Shown here: positions 61,826 through 64,000 of the stretch, piece by piece
Layout: each line of letters opens with the position of its first letter
Position numbering within the stretch: the first letter of the stretch is position 1
Source: Yoonia sp. SS1-5
GTDB taxonomy: Bacteria; Pseudomonadota; Alphaproteobacteria; Rhodobacterales; Rhodobacteraceae
Assembly: GCF_038443705.2 (NCBI RefSeq)
Contig: NZ_CP151767.2
Location: 248,001 to 312,000 of the forward strand
DNA length: 64,000 nucleotides
Reading direction: 5' to 3'
Notes under the pieces: generated by a model
Told to the model about the DNA's origin: nothing
Database searches by the model: none
The model's input: the letters and a program-made list of their open reading frames with translations, nothing else
Position numbers and translations under genes: made by a program

Positions 61826-64000
61826 ATGAAAATCGAACGCAATTTCACAAAGACCGGACAGGACGCCTATGCAGAGCTGGCGTTCAAAACAACGACGTCC
61901 GAGATCAGAAACCCGGACGGGACGATTGTTTTCAAACTGGATGATTGTGAAATTCCGGGCGGGTGGAGCCAGGTCGCCTCTGACGTGATCGCGCAAAAGT
62001 ATTTCCGCAAAGCCGGCGTGCCATCGGCACTGAAAAAGGTTAAGGAAAAGGGCGTTCCCGCGTTCCTGTGGAAATCCGTTCCGGCCAAGGGTGCCACATT
62101 CGGCGGCGAGACATCCGCCAAGCAGGTTTTTGATCGCCTTGCCGGTGCGTGGACCTACTGGGGCTGGAAAGGCGGCTACTTTACCAGCGAAGAAGACGCA
62201 CGCGCCTATTTCGATGAGATGCGCTACATGCTGGCCACCCAGCGCGCTGCCCCGAACAGCCCGCAATGGTTCAACACCGGCTTGCATTGGGCCTACGGCA
62301 TTGATGGTCCCGCACAGGGGCACCACTACGTCGACTACCAAACCGGCGAACTGACCAAATCAACCTCGTCTTACGAGCATCCGCAGCCGCATGCCTGCTT
62401 TATCCAGTCCGTCGACGATGATCTGGTCAATGATGGTGGCATCATGGATCTGTGGGTGCGCGAGGCCCGGCTGTTCAAATATGGCTCTGGTACCGGCACG
62501 AACTTTTCCAGTTTGCGCGGCGAGGGCGAACCATTGTCAGGTGGCGGCAAGTCTTCGGGCCTGATGGGTTTTTTGAAAATCGGCGACCGCGCGGCGGGTG
62601 CTATCAAGTCAGGCGGTACAACCCGCCGGGCGGCCAAGATGGTGATCGTGGATGCCGATCACCCCGATATCGAGGAATTCATCAACTGGAAAGTCATTGA
62701 AGAACAAAAGGTTGCCTCTATCGTTGCCGGTTCGAAAATGCACGAGCGGTATCTGAACGCGATCTTTGCCGCGATCAAGACATGGGATGGGGAAGAGGTC
62801 GCAGCCTACGACCCCAAGAGCAACGAAACGCTTGCTGCAGCCGTCAAGGACGCCAAGAAATCCGCGATCCCCGAGACCTATATCAAGCGCGTTCTGGATT
62901 ATGCCAAGCAGGGCTATGACAGCATTGAATTCCCGACCTACGACACGGATTGGGATAGCGAGGCTTATTCATCCGTCTCTGGCCAGAACTCCAACAACTC
63001 CATTCGCGTGACCGACGCTTTCCTGAAAGCCGTCGAAGACGATGCGGACTGGAAACTGATCAACCGCAAGAACGGCGAATGTGCCAAGATCATCAAGGCC
63101 CGCGATCTGTGGGAACAGGTTGGCCACGCGGCCTGGGCCTGTGCCGATCCCGGCATCCAGTACCACGACACGGTCAACGCCTGGCACACATGCCCCGAAG
63201 ATGGGGCGATCCGCGGCTCAAACCCTTGTTCTGAATACATGTTCCTTGATGATACAGCGTGTAACCTTGCCTCGATGAACCTCCTGACCTTCTATAAGGA
63301 CGGGCAGTTCCAGGTCGAAGACTACATGCACGCCACACGTCTTTGGACGGTGACGCTGGAAATCAGCGTGATGATGGCGCAGTTCCCATCCAAGGAAATC
63401 GCGCAGCGGTCCTATGACTTCCGCACCTTGGGTCTGGGCTATGCCAATATCGGCGGTCTGCTGATGAATATGGGGCTGGGCTATGACAGCGACGAAGGCC
63501 GGGCCATGGGCGCCGCCCTGACGGCGATTATGTCCGGTGTGTCCTATGCGACGTCTGCCGAAATGGCGGGCGAGCTTGGGCCATTCCCCGGCTACAAGAA
63601 AAACAGCAAGCATATGTTGCGGGTGATCAAGAACCACCGGCAGGCGGCGTTGGGCAAGACAACCGGCTACGACAAGCTGGATGTAAAGCCCGTCCCGCTG
63701 GACCACGCAAACTGCCCGGATCAGCGGCTGGTCGAACTGGCCGTCGGGGCATGGGACGAGGCGCTGACACTGGGCAAGAAACATGGCTACCGCAATGCGC
63801 AGGTGTCCGTGATTGCGCCCACCGGTACAATCGGTCTGGTCATGGATTGTGATACAACCGGGATCGAGCCGGATTTCGCATTGGTGAAATTCAAGAAACT
63901 CGCCGGGGGTGGCTACTTCAAGATCATCAACCAATCCGTGCCAGCCGCGCTGGAAAAGCTGGGCTATGGATCGGCGCAGATCGAAGAGATCATCGCCTAT
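61826..64000 (+). CDS. nrdJ: Class II (B12-dependent) ribonucleotide reductase NrdJ, 3'-truncated by window edge
   Basis: Reduces ribonucleotides to deoxyribonucleotides with adenosylcobalamin, independent of oxygen. The frame from ATG 61826 (AAGGGG 8 bases upstream) is open for 725 codons to the end of the window; complete homologues are near 1200 residues. Visible landmarks: NSPQWFNTGLHWAYG, HPQPHACFIQSVDDDL with the redox cysteine, EARLFKYGSGTGTNFSSLRG, the active-site Asn-x-Cys-x-Glu in GSNPCSEYMFLDDTACNLAS, and VSVIAPTGTIGLVMDCDTTG. A long control region with CtrA- and DnaA-type sites precedes it. Confidence 0.96.
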   Translation, partial: MKIERNFTKTGQDAYAELAFKTTTSEIRNPDGTIVFKLDDCEIPGGWSQVASDVIAQKYFRKAGVPSALKKVKEKGVPAFLWKSVPAKGATFGGETSAKQVFDRLAGAWTYWGWKGGYFTSEEDARAYFDEMRYMLATQRAAPNSPQWFNTGLHWAYGIDGPAQGHHYVDYQTGELTKSTSSYEHPQPHACFIQSVDDDLVNDGGIMDLWVREARLFKYGSGTGTNFSSLRGEGEPLSGGGKSSGLMGFLKIGDRAAGAIKSGGTTRRAAKMVIVDADHPDIEEFINWKVIEEQKVASIVAGSKMHERYLNAIFAAIKTWDGEEVAAYDPKSNETLAAAVKDAKKSAIPETYIKRVLDYAKQGYDSIEFPTYDTDWDSEAYSSVSGQNSNNSIRVTDAFLKAVEDDADWKLINRKNGECAKIIKARDLWEQVGHAAWACADPGIQYHDTVNAWHTCPEDGAIRGSNPCSEYMFLDDTACNLASMNLLTFYKDGQFQVEDYMHATRLWTVTLEISVMMAQFPSKEIAQRSYDFRTLGLGYANIGGLLMNMGLGYDSDEGRAMGAALTAIMSGVSYATSAEMAGELGPFPGYKKNSKHMLRVIKNHRQAALGKTTGYDKLDVKPVPLDHANCPDQRLVELAVGAWDEALTLGKKHGYRNAQVSVIAPTGTIGLVMDCDTTGIEPDFALVKFKKLAGGGYFKIINQSVPAALEKLGYGSAQIEEIIAY

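Overview
This 64 kb window is chromosomal DNA of a high-G+C alphaproteobacterium. Gene content and order point to the Rhodobacterales, Roseobacter side (Yoonia/Loktanella-like); this is my inference from protein style and synteny, not a database result. Indicators are the conserved run gltA-gltX-comEC-lexA-moeA-moaC-trpC, a class II ribonucleotide reductase, a lysis cassette resembling that of the gene transfer agent (GTA) of Rhodobacter capsulatus, a zapA gene preceded by a ZauP-like coiled-coil gene, and a lexA promoter carrying the alphaproteobacterial GTTC-N7-GTTC SOS box. Coding density is high and most genes are housekeeping. I see no insertion sequence, prophage, CRISPR array or rRNA operon. 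One tRNA (Pro, anticodon TGG) is present.

Layout. 1-4.3 kb: end of uvrA, then two paralogous secreted GIN/DUF2807-type proteins. 4.3-10.9 kb: valine/branched-chain acyl-CoA catabolism (mmsB, 3-hydroxyisobutyryl-CoA hydrolase, acyl-CoA dehydrogenase, mmsA) with a divergent LysR regulator and an orphan alpha/beta hydrolase. 11-12.9 kb: CBS protein, coaD, alpha/beta hydrolase, DUF1127 microprotein. 13.2-18.3 kb: central carbon genes gap1, a 47-residue membrane microprotein, gap2, a DUF4329-like lipoprotein and transketolase. 18.5-22.8 kb: zauP-like gene and zapA, a VOC protein, glutaredoxin and BolA, purL. 22.9-24.7 kb: stress gene csbD behind an EcfG-like promoter, a candidate small RNA, a HAD-hydrolase remnant in an A+T-richer scar, and a LysR gene. 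24.8-36.3 kb: indolepyruvate oxidoreductase, acyltransferase, murI, argC, ccmE, endolysin/holin/XhlA-like genes, ccmF, ccmH and a crotonase. 36.4-48.5 kb: DUF2087, GNAT, gltA, gltX, comEC, lexA, moeA, moaC, trpC, ung, DUF3592, trpD, trpG. 48.6-57.7 kb: divergent polysaccharide deacetylase, trpE, ppiD, aminotransferase, gpt, LysE exporter, fabI, pdxH. 57.8-64 kb: double cold-shock protein, DUF192, tRNA-Pro, a membrane coiled-coil protein with a ClpP-like periplasmic protease, a 599-base non-coding region, and the first 725 codons of nrdJ.

How parts fit together. The tryptophan genes are split: trpE follows ppiD, while trpG-trpD-trpC sit in a tightly overlapping minus-strand operon that also holds a DUF3592 gene, ung and molybdopterin genes. 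The cytochrome c maturation genes ccmE and ccmF-ccmH are separated by a three-gene lysis module. Several regulatory sites can be read directly: the SOS box of lexA, a perfect CtrA-type box plus a one-mismatch DnaA box and a structured leader upstream of nrdJ, a CtrA-like box before comEC, matching palindromes before both gap genes, and a perfect 7+7 bp operator overlapping the TATAAT of the indolepyruvate oxidoreductase promoter.

I find no clear-cut new defence system or cluster. The most promising unexplained items are the lysis module inside the ccm locus, the candidate anti-Shine-Dalgarno small RNA beside csbD, the nrdJ control region, and the uncharacterised membrane coiled-coil/ClpP-like protease pair.
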